This document shows positions 26,781 through 34,958 of a stretch of DNA of 64,000 bases, piece by piece. How positions within the stretch are numbered: position 1 is the stretch's first letter; the number at the start of each line of letters is the position of its first letter. The translations under genes were made by a program, and so were the position numbers. A model generated the notes under the pieces. The model did no database searches and was not told the DNA's origin. It saw only the letters and a list, made by a program, of their open reading frames with translations. Source of the stretch: Bacillus luti (GTDB lineage: Bacteria > Bacillota > Bacilli > Bacillales > Bacillaceae_G); assembly GCF_001884105.1 (NCBI RefSeq), contig NZ_MACI01000062.1, positions 1-64,000 of the forward strand, given 5' to 3'.

Positions 26781-26809
26781 ATTATTCCATAAGTTTATGG
26801 CGTTGTCAA
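26781..26809 (-). promoter_or_regulatory. Promoter of the S-box operon
   Basis: On the minus strand: TTGACA - 17 nt - AATAAT, about 25 nt upstream of the aptamer. Confidence 0.7.
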
Positions 26810-26822
26810 ATAATTTTTTGTA

Positions 26823-26850
26823 AAAAAAATCCCTCGTAAAGAGGGATTTT
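26823..26850 (-). terminator. Terminator of purine permease gene
   Basis: On the minus strand: AAAATCCCTC - TTTAC - GAGGGATTTTTTTT, overlapping the stop codon region of the permease gene. Confidence 0.85.
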
Positions 26851-28150
26851 AATGTGGTAAGAAAATCAATTGATAAGCGAACAAGATTCCGAATAAATAC
26901 ACAAGTGGGTGAACAGCACGGAATTGTCCTTTTGCCACTTTCATAAGTGGGTATGAAATAAATCCAAGTGCGATACCTGTTGCGATACTTGATGTAAGTG
27001 GCATGCTTAAAATGACTAAGAATGCTGGGAATGCTTCATCAAATGCGTCCCAATCAATGTGACGAACTGAACCCATCATAAGACTACCAACGATAATTAA
27101 TGATGGTGCAGTAATAGCTGATACACCAGAAACGGCACTTACTAATGGTCCGAAGAATGCTGCTAGTGCGAATAGAACAGCTACTGTAACAGTTGTTAAA
27201 CCAGTACGACCACCAGCTGCAACACCAGCAGATGATTCAATGTAAGCTGTTGATGGCGTTGTTCCGAACATAGAACCGATTGTTGCTGAGAATGAGTCAG
27301 ATAGAAGAGCTCGTCCTGCTTTTGGAAGCTTTCCGTCTTTCATAAAGCCACCTTGTTGCGCTACGCCAAGTAATGTACCTGTTGTATCGAATAATGTAAC
27401 AAGGAAGAATGAGAATACAACGCCGTATAATCCGTAGTTAATTACGTCAGATACAGCAGTAATTGGATTTGAAACGATAATTCCTTCTGGTAATCCAGGC
27501 ATTGATGTAACACCGTTTGAGAATGTTAATTGTCCCGTGAAGTAAGCGATAATACCAGTTAATAGCATTCCGATAAATAGTGCGCCATTTACATTTAAAG
27601 ACATAAGGACAATTGTAATCCCAAGACCAGCTAATGCTAGTAGTACTGGAGCAGAATGCAAATCACCAAGACCAACTAAGTTTGCATCATTTTTTGTAAC
27701 GATCCCTGTTAAACGTAAACCGATAAAGGCGATGAAAAGACCGATACCAGCAGTAATTGCATGTTTTAAGTTTTCAGGAATTGCTTCCATTAATTTTGTA
27801 CGGAATGATGTAAATGATAACAAAATTAAAATCATACCTGCTACGAATACAGCAGAGAATGCAATCGCGAAAGTCATGCCTTCATGAGCTTTTACAACAG
27901 AGTAAGAGAAGTAAGCATTTAATCCCATCCCTGGTGCAATTGCGATTGGTAAGTTTGTAAAGATCGCCATAAATAATGTTCCGACAACAGCAGCGATAAT
28001 TGTTGCTGTAAATGCTTGTTCGAATGGAACACCTGCATCACCAAGGATGACAGGGTTTACGACAATAATATATGCCATTGTTAAGAAGGTAATAGTACCC
28101 GCCATAATTTCAGTTTTAATAGAAGTTTTATGTTTTGAAAGGTTAAACAT
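26849..28150 (-). CDS. pbuG: Guanine/hypoxanthine permease (AzgA family)
   Basis: 433 residues with 12-14 membrane helices. AzgA-type NCS2 markers: GTITFLTMAYIIVVNPVIL, the substrate motif APGMGLNAYFSY and GTTPSTAYIESSAGVAAGGRTGLT. It imports hypoxanthine/guanine with protons. Its upstream region has no recognisable purine riboswitch. PbuG and PbuO cannot be told apart from sequence alone. Confidence 0.92.
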   Translation of the reverse strand: MFNLSKHKTSIKTEIMAGTITFLTMAYIIVVNPVILGDAGVPFEQAFTATIIAAVVGTLFMAIFTNLPIAIAPGMGLNAYFSYSVVKAHEGMTFAIAFSAVFVAGMILILLSFTSFRTKLMEAIPENLKHAITAGIGLFIAFIGLRLTGIVTKNDANLVGLGDLHSAPVLLALAGLGITIVLMSLNVNGALFIGMLLTGIIAYFTGQLTFSNGVTSMPGLPEGIIVSNPITAVSDVINYGLYGVVFSFFLVTLFDTTGTLLGVAQQGGFMKDGKLPKAGRALLSDSFSATIGSMFGTTPSTAYIESSAGVAAGGRTGLTTVTVAVLFALAAFFGPLVSAVSGVSAITAPSLIIVGSLMMGSVRHIDWDAFDEAFPAFLVILSMPLTSSIATGIALGFISYPLMKVAKGQFRAVHPLVYLFGILFAYQLIFLPH

Positions 28151-28370
28151 ATAAACATCCTTTCTGTTTACGAATAATTTTCACAACAGTTATATATAAT
28201 ATTCGTTTTTTGTGCATTTTGCAATAGTTTTGCATAAAAAGTTTACAACAATTCATATTTTGTGTCTTAAATTCGAATATTAACCGTAGAACTACGTGTA
28301 AAATACGCTTTTTATGTATAAGTAGTTTTTATTATTGTGCACATGATAAGGAAAAGGAGCTGATTGAAGT

Positions 28371-29237
28371 ATGCCTCAGCAAAAAAACTTTTTAACAATG
28401 CCTGCGCAACATCAGGATAAACAGCCTGGTATTGAATCATTAATGAATCCACTTCCGCGGTTTGAAGATCCAAATTATAAAGGTAGCGAAAAGTTAAAAG
28501 GAAAGAATGTATTAATTACAGGGGGAGATAGTGGGATTGGAAGAGCCGTGTCTATCGCTTTTGCAAAAGAGGGAGCGAACATTGCGATTGCTTATTTAGA
28601 TGAGGAAGAAGACGCAAACGAGACGAAACAGCGTGTGGAAAAAGAAGGCGTGAAGTGTGTATTGTTACCGGGTGATTTAAGTAATGAACAACAGTGTAAA
28701 AATGTTGTGGAAGAGACCGCTCGGCAGTTAGGCGGTTTAAATATTGTTGTGAATAACGTTGCACAGCAATATCCCCAGCAAGGATTAGAGTATATTACAG
28801 CGGAACAGCTAGAGAAAACGTTTCGGATTAATATTTTTTCTTATTTTCATGTTACGAAAGCAGCACTTGCTCACTTGAAACAAGGGGATGTCATTATAAA
28901 TACGGCATCTATCGTTGCGTACGAAGGAAATGAAACGTTAATTGATTATTCCGCAACGAAAGGGGCTATTGTAGCTTTTACAAGATCGCTTTCTCAGTCG
29001 TTAGTACAAAAAGGGATTCGTGTAAATGGTGTCGCACCAGGACCAATTTGGACACCGCTTATCCCATCAAGTTTTGATGAAAAGAAAGTATCACAGTTTG
29101 GAAGCAATGTTCCGATGCAAAGACCTGGTCAACCATATGAATTAGCGCCTGCATATGTATATTTAGCTTCTGGAGATTCTTCCTATGTTACAGGACAAAT
29201 GATACATGTAAACGGGGGGGTTATTGTAAATGGATAG
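28371..29237 (+). CDS. Short-chain dehydrogenase/reductase (YhdF/YdaD-like)
   Basis: 288 residues. The roughly 45-residue N-terminal extension (MNPLPRFEDPNYKGSEKLKGK) is typical of the stress-associated SDR subfamily. The cofactor loop is ITGGDSGIGRAV, the catalytic Ser lies in INTASIVAYEG and the YxxxK motif is DYSATKGA. The usual NNAG is replaced by NNVA. AAAAGGAG is upstream. The substrate is unknown; such proteins are general-stress genes in B. subtilis. Confidence 0.9.
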   Translation: MPQQKNFLTMPAQHQDKQPGIESLMNPLPRFEDPNYKGSEKLKGKNVLITGGDSGIGRAVSIAFAKEGANIAIAYLDEEEDANETKQRVEKEGVKCVLLPGDLSNEQQCKNVVEETARQLGGLNIVVNNVAQQYPQQGLEYITAEQLEKTFRINIFSYFHVTKAALAHLKQGDVIINTASIVAYEGNETLIDYSATKGAIVAFTRSLSQSLVQKGIRVNGVAPGPIWTPLIPSSFDEKKVSQFGSNVPMQRPGQPYELAPAYVYLASGDSSYVTGQMIHVNGGVIVNG

Positions 29238-29305
29238 TTTTCATTTATAAGAGCAAAGTAAAGCTAATTGCATTTATTATGATATTAGTGCTAGGGAGGA
29301 TTTAG

Positions 29306-30067
29306 ATGAAAAAAATATGGTGTATCGTAATCCTATTTTTCTGCCTACCAGCTAGCGCTTTTGCTAATACAGATCATTTAATACTAGTGAATCTTACGAC
29401 AAATCAGCTATCTTTTTTTGAAGATGGAAACTATACGAGGACGTTTCCAATAACGACTGGAAGGGATCGCACCCCAACACCAGAAGGGAATTTTTGTATT
29501 ATAACTAAATATAAAAATAAAGAATACCATCGTAAAAAGATACCTGGTGGTGCACCGAATAATCCTCTTGGTACAAGGTGGCTCGGACTAGATAAAAAGG
29601 AGTATGCAATTCACGGGACGAATAGAGAATGGACGATTGGAAGTAGGGAATCGAATGGTTGTATTCGCATGCATGACAGAGATATACAATGGCTATATGA
29701 CCGAGTACAATTGCAGACAAAAGTAATCATTTCTCGTTTTCATACGAGTCCCGAATTTGAAGCGAATAAGCTGGGGTATCGCGTTGTGAGCTGGAATGGT
29801 CGTAAAGTGGAAGAAGAACAAATTGGAATGCTTACGTTAGTAGACCGCGCGGATATATATTGGCAAGAGCCAAATGGGCAATTAACAAAAGTGAAAACAG
29901 TATTACCAAACGAAAGGTATGCAGTGTATGCCAAAAGGAAAGATGGAACCTATTATATAGGAAACAATTTGTATATTATGGATGAAACGGGAGAAAAAGT
30001 TCGTTATGAGCAAATTCCTGCTTCGATTTTAAGTAATATATATAAACGGAAATATAATGTACTGTAA
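29306..30067 (+). CDS. Secreted L,D-transpeptidase (YkuD)
   Basis: 253 residues. A signal peptide covers about 1-20 (ends SAFA). A YkuD domain follows directly: HGTNREWTIGSRESNGCIRM contains the His and the catalytic Cys (S-x-G-C-x-R). The remaining roughly 110 C-terminal residues are unassigned and beta-rich. L,D-transpeptidases form 3-3 peptidoglycan cross-links or attach proteins, outside the membrane. AGGGAGGA is upstream, and a weak stem-loop follows. Confidence 0.9.
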   Translation: MKKIWCIVILFFCLPASAFANTDHLILVNLTTNQLSFFEDGNYTRTFPITTGRDRTPTPEGNFCIITKYKNKEYHRKKIPGGAPNNPLGTRWLGLDKKEYAIHGTNREWTIGSRESNGCIRMHDRDIQWLYDRVQLQTKVIISRFHTSPEFEANKLGYRVVSWNGRKVEEEQIGMLTLVDRADIYWQEPNGQLTKVKTVLPNERYAVYAKRKDGTYYIGNNLYIMDETGEKVRYEQIPASILSNIYKRKYNVL

Positions 30068-30068
30068 G

Positions 30069-30095
30069 AGCTACCGTGTATAGACGGTAGCTTAT
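30069..30095 (+). terminator. Stem-loop after L,D-transpeptidase
   Basis: AGCTACCGT - GTATAG - ACGGTAGCT with a poor T-tail (TATTTG). Confidence 0.65.
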
Positions 30096-30236
30096 TTGTA
30101 ATTTAGGGAAGCAAATTTTGCATAAATTATTAAATTAGACGAATCGCGATGCACGTAAATAGAAGGATAAAAAAAGAAACAGCAACTATTGTATTTTGCT
30201 GAATATAATACAGTACAGATTGGGGGCGGTTATATT

Positions 30237-30488
30237 ATGAAAAGTGAATTTGCGTTCAAAGTTTTCTTAGTAACGACCTGTTTATTTATCGTGTATTTGT
30301 ATGCATTTCTCGTCTTTTCTTTTTATGTTCCATATGTTGATTTAATATTGTTCTTCGGATTTATTTGGGCGTTTGTGAAAGCAAGAGAAGGGGAGAAGAG
30401 TATATACCGGCGCATTACCCTATGCGGGACAGTCGTTCTCGTTATTTTGTACTTTTTTATGATGCATGATTTTTGGAGAGGAATGTAA
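30237..30488 (+). CDS. Small membrane protein, 83 residues
   Basis: From the ATG at 30237, with TTGGGGGCGG upstream. Three hydrophobic helices (about 8-30, 32-45 and 60-75) with a basic loop (KAREGEKSIYRR). Not recognised. Monocistronic. Confidence 0.65.
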   Translation: MKSEFAFKVFLVTTCLFIVYLYAFLVFSFYVPYVDLILFFGFIWAFVKAREGEKSIYRRITLCGTVVLVILYFFMMHDFWRGM

Positions 30489-30517
30489 AAAAGCATACGA
30501 TTAATCGTATGCTTTTA
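30488..30517. terminator. Bidirectional terminator
   Basis: AAAAGCATACGATTAATCGTATGCTTTTATG, a perfect palindrome between converging genes. It overlaps the last base of the preceding stop codon. Confidence 0.85.
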
Positions 30518-30520
30518 TGT

Positions 30521-30736
30521 TTAATATTTTGGCTTAAATGTATGACAACAAGTCTCTACACTCGTTGTTACAGAACTTTCTAGCGTCTCGTTTGTTAAAA
30601 CCGCACCTGTATATGAATCATTTGTATTCGAACCCGCTTCTTCTGCATCTGGTTGAACAACGATTGCACTTGCTTGACAAAAGTTACCTTGTCCCCAAAA
30701 TGAGCAATTGGAAACAGAGCATTTCACTTCTGGCAT
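30521..30736 (-). CDS. DUF1540 Cys-rich protein
   Basis: 71 residues, start at an ATG after AAGGAGGGGG. The N-terminal half carries the DUF1540 cysteine pattern (VKCSVSNCSFWGQGNFCQAS), a presumed metal-binding knuckle. A second Cys pair (ETCCHTF) lies near the C-terminus. The middle is Ser/Thr/Asn-rich. The function of DUF1540 is unknown; many members occur in spore formers. Confidence 0.8.
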   Translation of the reverse strand: MPEVKCSVSNCSFWGQGNFCQASAIVVQPDAEEAGSNTNDSYTGAVLTNETLESSVTTSVETCCHTFKPKY

Positions 30737-30808
30737 AAAACCCCCTCCTTATACATTAGTGTGGGATTTTACGCCCATTTCATGTGTAGAAGGAGTTTCC
30801 TTTTCTCG

Positions 30809-31228
30809 TTATTTCTTCGTTTGTTCAAACCACTCTTTGAATTTTTCTTTTGATTGTTCTCCGCCAATACGGCTTACTTCTTTACCATCTTTAAAATGAA
30901 TAATTGTCGGTGTTCCTTTAATGTCGTACTTATCCCAAGGCTCGTTTAAATTTTCAATATCAATTACTTTCATATCAACATTTAAATCTTTCGCTAAAGG
31001 TACAACAGTAGGAGAGACCTTTTGACAATGAACGCAAGAGGTTTGATAAAAGTAAATCGTTTGTTCTTTTTTATCTTCTATATTTTTATTGAGATCTTCA
31101 AGAGAAATTTTATTTGAATAGTAATCTTTTTCACCTGTCGATGCGTTTTTCTTTTCCATTTGTGTTACAGCAAAGATTGCCGCAAACAGGACGATAATAA
31201 TACCGCCAAATATAAGCATTTTTTTCAT
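30809..31228 (-). CDS. Membrane-anchored thioredoxin-like oxidoreductase
   Basis: 139 residues. One N-terminal membrane anchor (4-22) is followed by a thioredoxin fold with the active site CVHC (in YFYQTSCVHCQKVSP) and a cis-Pro loop KGTPTIIHF. It acts on the outer membrane face. Starts 12 nt after bdbC, in the same operon, so it is the likely redox partner (BdbA/BdbD-like). CVHC rather than CGPC suggests an oxidase-leaning enzyme. Confidence 0.88.
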   Translation of the reverse strand: MKKMLIFGGIIIVLFAAIFAVTQMEKKNASTGEKDYYSNKISLEDLNKNIEDKKEQTIYFYQTSCVHCQKVSPTVVPLAKDLNVDMKVIDIENLNEPWDKYDIKGTPTIIHFKDGKEVSRIGGEQSKEKFKEWFEQTKK

Positions 31229-31240
31229 TTTTTCATCTCC

Positions 31241-31660
31241 TTATTTGTTTTTAATTACAATAAAGCTACAAACAGCGATTGTGATAAAGCCGATAAGTGC
31301 TAAAAACGGGATTGTCACAAAGCCGAACCAGTTTATGTATTCTCCCGTACATGGTACACGACCGCAAGCTGCCCCAGCAGCTGAAAATGCTGCGATTTTT
31401 TGAATTGCATAGTGATATAAAGAAATACAAGCACCAATACTTGCGATTGGTAAAGAATAACTTGCGATGCGGTAATCTTTTTTTACTACAGCGATACCGA
31501 GCCATAAAACGAATGGATACATAAAAATACGTTGATACCAACAAAGGACACAAGGCTCAAATTTCATGATTTCGGAAAAGTATAGACTTCCTAGTGTAGC
31601 GATAAAAGAAGCTCCCCACGCGGTAAATAAAGCATATTCTTGCTTTTTTTCTCGTCCCAT
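31241..31660 (-). CDS. bdbC: BdbC disulfide oxidoreductase (DsbB-like)
   Basis: 139 residues with four membrane helices. The first periplasmic-side Cys pair is CVLC (in EPCVLCWYQR) and the second is in AACGRVPCTGEY. BdbC re-oxidises its thioredoxin-like partner using quinone. AGAGGTATAAAAT is upstream of the ATG. It is followed by the thioredoxin-like gene, the usual pairing. A large inverted repeat lies about 70 nt upstream. Confidence 0.92.
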   Translation of the reverse strand: MGREKKQEYALFTAWGASFIATLGSLYFSEIMKFEPCVLCWYQRIFMYPFVLWLGIAVVKKDYRIASYSLPIASIGACISLYHYAIQKIAAFSAAGAACGRVPCTGEYINWFGFVTIPFLALIGFITIAVCSFIVIKNK

Positions 31661-31732
31661 ATTTTATACCTCTCTTATAATAGTTACATACTAAATTATA
31701 GTATGAAGTAGTACAGAAAAGAAAGAAAAAAT

Positions 31733-31782
31733 ATGTTTATCAATAAAAGTTTTATAAGGAAAAACTTTTATTGATATAAACA
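31733..31782. repeat. Long inverted repeat upstream of bdbC
   Basis: ATGTTTATCAATAAAAGTTTT and AAAACTTTTATTGATATAAACAT flank a 7-nt centre, with a 2-nt indel between the arms. It lies between the terminator of the 31826 gene and the bdbC start. It has no GC-rich core, so it is more like an operator or repeat remnant than a terminator. Confidence 0.6.
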
Positions 31783-31784
31783 TT

Positions 31785-31827
31785 TTAAAAAAGCGCTATT
31801 CTCCAGAAGAGAATAGCGCTATATTTT
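31785..31827 (-). terminator. Intrinsic terminator
   Basis: On the minus strand: AGCGCTATTCTC - TTCTG - GAGAATAGCGCTTTTTT, after the 82-residue gene. Confidence 0.88.
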
Positions 31828-32074
31828 ACATTTGAATTTGCTCTACTTCTTCTACATGTGACTTTTGGGATGCGTGGTCAATATATTGAAATAGGAGCTG
31901 CAATTGTTTATCAACTTCTGGTAGTTCTTTACTGTATTGATAAGCGTGTAAAAAATGCTCAATACGTTTAGAAAATAATTGATCGTTCGTTTGAACCATG
32001 AGAACGAGTAATTTATCCCAATTACAGCAATACGTGTAATAGAGAGCTTTATCATAGTCGTTATATGTTTGCAC
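31826..32074 (-). CDS. Uncharacterised 82-residue protein
   Basis: A GTG start with AAGGAGGG 6 nt upstream. Soluble, helical and rich in Tyr/Gln/Leu (DYDKALYYTYCCNWDKLLVLM). It resembles the B. subtilis YhdB-type small protein from memory, but without confirmation. It is adjacent to a sporulation-associated PCYCGC lipoprotein and the ger operon, though separated by a terminator. Confidence 0.7.
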   Translation of the reverse strand: MQTYNDYDKALYYTYCCNWDKLLVLMVQTNDQLFSKRIEHFLHAYQYSKELPEVDKQLQLLFQYIDHASQKSHVEEVEQIQM

Positions 32075-32169
32075 TGTGTACCCTCCTTACTTGAGGAGTT
32101 ATATATAGTGTGTGACAAGTAAGGAGAAATACACTTGAAAGAATTTGTTAAGAAAAAATGTGAATGAAA

Positions 32170-32199
32170 AGAAAAAACGAGGCATGTCCTCGTTTTTAT
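32170..32199 (-). terminator. Intrinsic terminator
   Basis: On the minus strand: AAAAACGAGGA - CATG - CCTCGTTTTTT, after the PCYCGC lipoprotein gene. Confidence 0.85.
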
Positions 32200-32708
32200 T
32201 AAGCTTTTGGCATTGGTGTAGGCGTCGGTTTGCCGTACCCCTCTTTATATTTATTATCGATATAGTTACGAATTTCTAGCGTTGATTTTCCTTTTTGTTT
32301 CATCGAAGCAGATTCAACTGCGATTTCTAAGCAATTGACACAAGTCGTTGCATGGGAATCCCAAACAACTTCACCATTCTTTTTAATTTCACGAATAAAG
32401 CAGTTTTTATTATTTTTATGTCCTACACTTTCACCGCAACCGCAGTAACATGGAATCCAATCCAATAGTTCTGCATTTTGTCCAGCGACCGTGTAGATTT
32501 CTTTCATTTGTGGATCAAGTTTGTCTAGGAAGGCTGGAAGTGTGTCGATTCCTTTTGTTTTTTCTTGAATGTCAGCTTGCTGAGTGTGCGTGGCATGATC
32601 ATGCTCTTCTTTTGATTCAGAAGATTTTTTGTCATTTGTACTAGTACTTCCGCAGCCAGCAAGAATTAGGCTCAGTACCGCAAGTAAAGAAAATACATAC
32701 TTTTTCAT
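32199..32708 (-). CDS. PCYCGC-motif lipoprotein
   Basis: 169 residues. Lipobox LAGC is followed by a Ser/Lys/His-rich linker (EEHDHATHTQ). The core WIPCYCGCGESVGHKNNKNC gives the family its name, and a further pair TTCVNC follows. The many Cys and His residues suggest a metal- or redox-active extracellular domain. The family is found in Bacillus and its function is unknown. GGGGAC is upstream of the ATG. Confidence 0.88.
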   Translation of the reverse strand: MKKYVFSLLAVLSLILAGCGSTSTNDKKSSESKEEHDHATHTQQADIQEKTKGIDTLPAFLDKLDPQMKEIYTVAGQNAELLDWIPCYCGCGESVGHKNNKNCFIREIKKNGEVVWDSHATTCVNCLEIAVESASMKQKGKSTLEIRNYIDNKYKEGYGKPTPTPMPKA

Positions 32709-32753
32709 TCGCTTGTCCCCTTTACAAATGTATTAATCAAATTGTATCAGAGA

Positions 32754-33863
32754 TTACGGTGTATCGGTTGAAGATTTTTTCGACGGATTTTTGAAGCGCC
32801 ATCGTAGCGAATGAAATAGAAATAAAATAGGGATATAAGCGTATACAATATATAAACCAGCTTGAGATAGTACCGTATTTAATGTATTGATACTTTCACG
32901 ATTTGTGAAAAATAAAGATGAAATAAATATAGCTGCGATAAAGAGTGGCAGTGTAATTTTAAAAGGTATGTGAAAAGATCTTTTACTAATGCAACAAGAA
33001 GACCAAATTGTTAAACAAAGGTTAGGTAAAATAATAAGATACCATAGGAAAATAATGATGTACTCAAACCTTTGGATAAAAGGAACTTTAATGATTTTTA
33101 GCATCGTTAATGTTGGCCAAATGGTATGGTGTAGTTGTCCTTGGCTGTAGTACATAAGGGAAACGATGGCAAGTATTACGTATAGAATCGTTGTAAAAAC
33201 AATGCCGCCATGTGCCCATTTATTTATTGATTTTCCTTTTTTAATAAACGGATAAAAAATAAGAATTGCTTCGAATCCAAGAAATTCTAATGCAGATGAT
33301 TTCGCTGCAGTTAGAATATCTAAAGGTGAATGAGTAAGAATTGGGAAAATGTTACGAACATGTGCATATTTCATTGGGAAAACTAAGAAAAACAGGACGA
33401 AAATCGGTATGATAACGCCCCAAAAACATATGCCTGTTACAGAACGAAAGCCACCTCTAATTATGTAATAAGCTACAAGTAAAAATAGTAAAGTTAATTT
33501 CCATGGTTTAATTGTAGGAAAGACCCAAACTTGAATAACTTCAATATATGTACGCAGAACAGTAAGGCAAAATAATAGAAGGTATGCGGCAAAGCATACG
33601 GAAAAAAATGTTCCAATCCACTTTCCGAAACATGTCGTATGGATATTCATTAAATCATTATCTTTTTCTAACATTTTCAGCATACAAAATAATACGATAT
33701 GAGTTGCAATACCAGCGATAATAAGAGAAATCCAAGAATCATAACCGGCAAATTGCGCAATAATCCTTTGGTATCCTAACACCCCTACTCCAATTTGAAG
33801 GGAGTGTAATAGAAGGAATGTGAAATACGGGGAAACTGTATGTGTTTTATCTTGTCCAGTCAT
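32754..33863 (-). CDS. Spore germinant receptor subunit B
   Basis: 369 residues with ten predicted membrane helices. The fold is of the amino-acid permease superfamily (GerAB/GerKB family). The N-terminus VSPYFTFLLLHSLQIGVGVLGYQR is typical. The B subunit binds or senses the germinant in the inner spore membrane. Third in the A-C-B operon, 12 nt after the C gene. The A-C-B order matches gerK-type operons. The receptor name (gerK, gerY or other) cannot be decided here. Confidence 0.92.
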   Translation of the reverse strand: MTGQDKTHTVSPYFTFLLLHSLQIGVGVLGYQRIIAQFAGYDSWISLIIAGIATHIVLFCMLKMLEKDNDLMNIHTTCFGKWIGTFFSVCFAAYLLLFCLTVLRTYIEVIQVWVFPTIKPWKLTLLFLLVAYYIIRGGFRSVTGICFWGVIIPIFVLFFLVFPMKYAHVRNIFPILTHSPLDILTAAKSSALEFLGFEAILIFYPFIKKGKSINKWAHGGIVFTTILYVILAIVSLMYYSQGQLHHTIWPTLTMLKIIKVPFIQRFEYIIIFLWYLIILPNLCLTIWSSCCISKRSFHIPFKITLPLFIAAIFISSLFFTNRESINTLNTVLSQAGLYIVYAYIPILFLFHSLRWRFKNPSKKSSTDTP

Positions 33864-33875
33864 GATAGCACCTCA

Positions 33876-34958
33876 CTATTCTCCGATACCAGATTGTACG
33901 ACATTAATTTTCACATTAACAGCAACATTAACGCTAGGATATATATCTTGAATTTGTTTCATGCTCCATTTTCTTGAATGACTACGAATTTCTTCACGTA
34001 TACCGATTGGATCGATTTTTTTTTCTTGGAATGTTTGTATTAATTGGTTTAAATCCTTTTCAAGCGTTTTTTCTACATGTCTTTTTACGTAAGTTACATT
34101 TTCACTTTTTGATAAATCCAGCCAGCTAGGAGCATTTTTTATAAGTCCATTTAATTCCAGTCGAATGTGAACTTTTGGAATGTCACCAGTGTCGGAAAGG
34201 GAACAAACACTATTTCCAGATAAGTTTTGGGTTGCAATTAAGCCTTTATGTTTACCTTGACGTATTGGGACTTCATAACGTCCGTTTTTAGTTGGATTAA
34301 TGAGTAATTTAAATAAAAAAGACCTTTTCTTATCTGTATACATAACAACTTTATCTCTTTTTAAAAATGCGAGTCCTTTAATGGAAGCAGATTTGTCTTC
34401 TGATTCTTGAATGTAAGGAAGAAATGGATCGTATCCGGATGAATAGAAGTTATATAAAAAAATATTTAAAGCTGTCCGAGGGATTGTCTCGTTTTTTATG
34501 TTTTGTTCCAGTAATTCAGATAGATATAGTGATCCATTTGTTTTGACATGTTTAAGTAATTTTTCTGCTGAACCATCTACAAGCGCGAGTTGTACATCTC
34601 GGCCAATGTTAGGATCACGTTGTAAGTTGTTAATAACATCTCCAATTCCACGTTCACCAAATGCCTTCCCAAATAGGACTACACGCATTTGACCTACAGC
34701 GATCGTATGTGGCGATTTGGCGTTTAGAAGGGAAGAGATTGTTTCAATTGTACCTGCATGAGTGGATTGAGTTTCAGGTTGAGATTGTACTCCTTTTGTG
34801 TAATCGGGATATAAAATTGTCCCGCGAAAATTTTTATCTTTCCTTATATCGAATCCACCTACGTGGATCATTCGCTGTGTATCGACTATATTTGCTTCTG
34901 TACAACCAGATTGAAAAATTAAACTGATAATGAAAAAGCATAATAAAATATTTTTCAT
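33876..34958 (-). CDS. Spore germinant receptor subunit C (lipoprotein)
   Basis: 360 residues, Ger(x)C family. Lipobox QSGC is the diacylglycerol site, followed by TEANIVDTQRMIHVGGFD, typical of the family. It is anchored on the outer face of the inner spore membrane. Its ATG overlaps the A-subunit stop by 4 nt, and the operon order is A-C-B. Confidence 0.93.
   Translation of the reverse strand: MKNILLCFFIISLIFQSGCTEANIVDTQRMIHVGGFDIRKDKNFRGTILYPDYTKGVQSQPETQSTHAGTIETISSLLNAKSPHTIAVGQMRVVLFGKAFGERGIGDVINNLQRDPNIGRDVQLALVDGSAEKLLKHVKTNGSLYLSELLEQNIKNETIPRTALNIFLYNFYSSGYDPFLPYIQESEDKSASIKGLAFLKRDKVVMYTDKKRSFLFKLLINPTKNGRYEVPIRQGKHKGLIATQNLSGNSVCSLSDTGDIPKVHIRLELNGLIKNAPSWLDLSKSENVTYVKRHVEKTLEKDLNQLIQTFQEKKIDPIGIREEIRSHSRKWSMKQIQDIYPSVNVAVNVKINVVQSGIGE

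Noticed and set aside
28160-28290. CGAA-containing motifs upstream of pbuG resembling PurR boxes or a purine riboswitch
   Set aside because: Two half-matches (28198-28210 and 28269-28281) lack the expected spacing of about 16 nt between inverted boxes. No purine aptamer core could be found on either strand.
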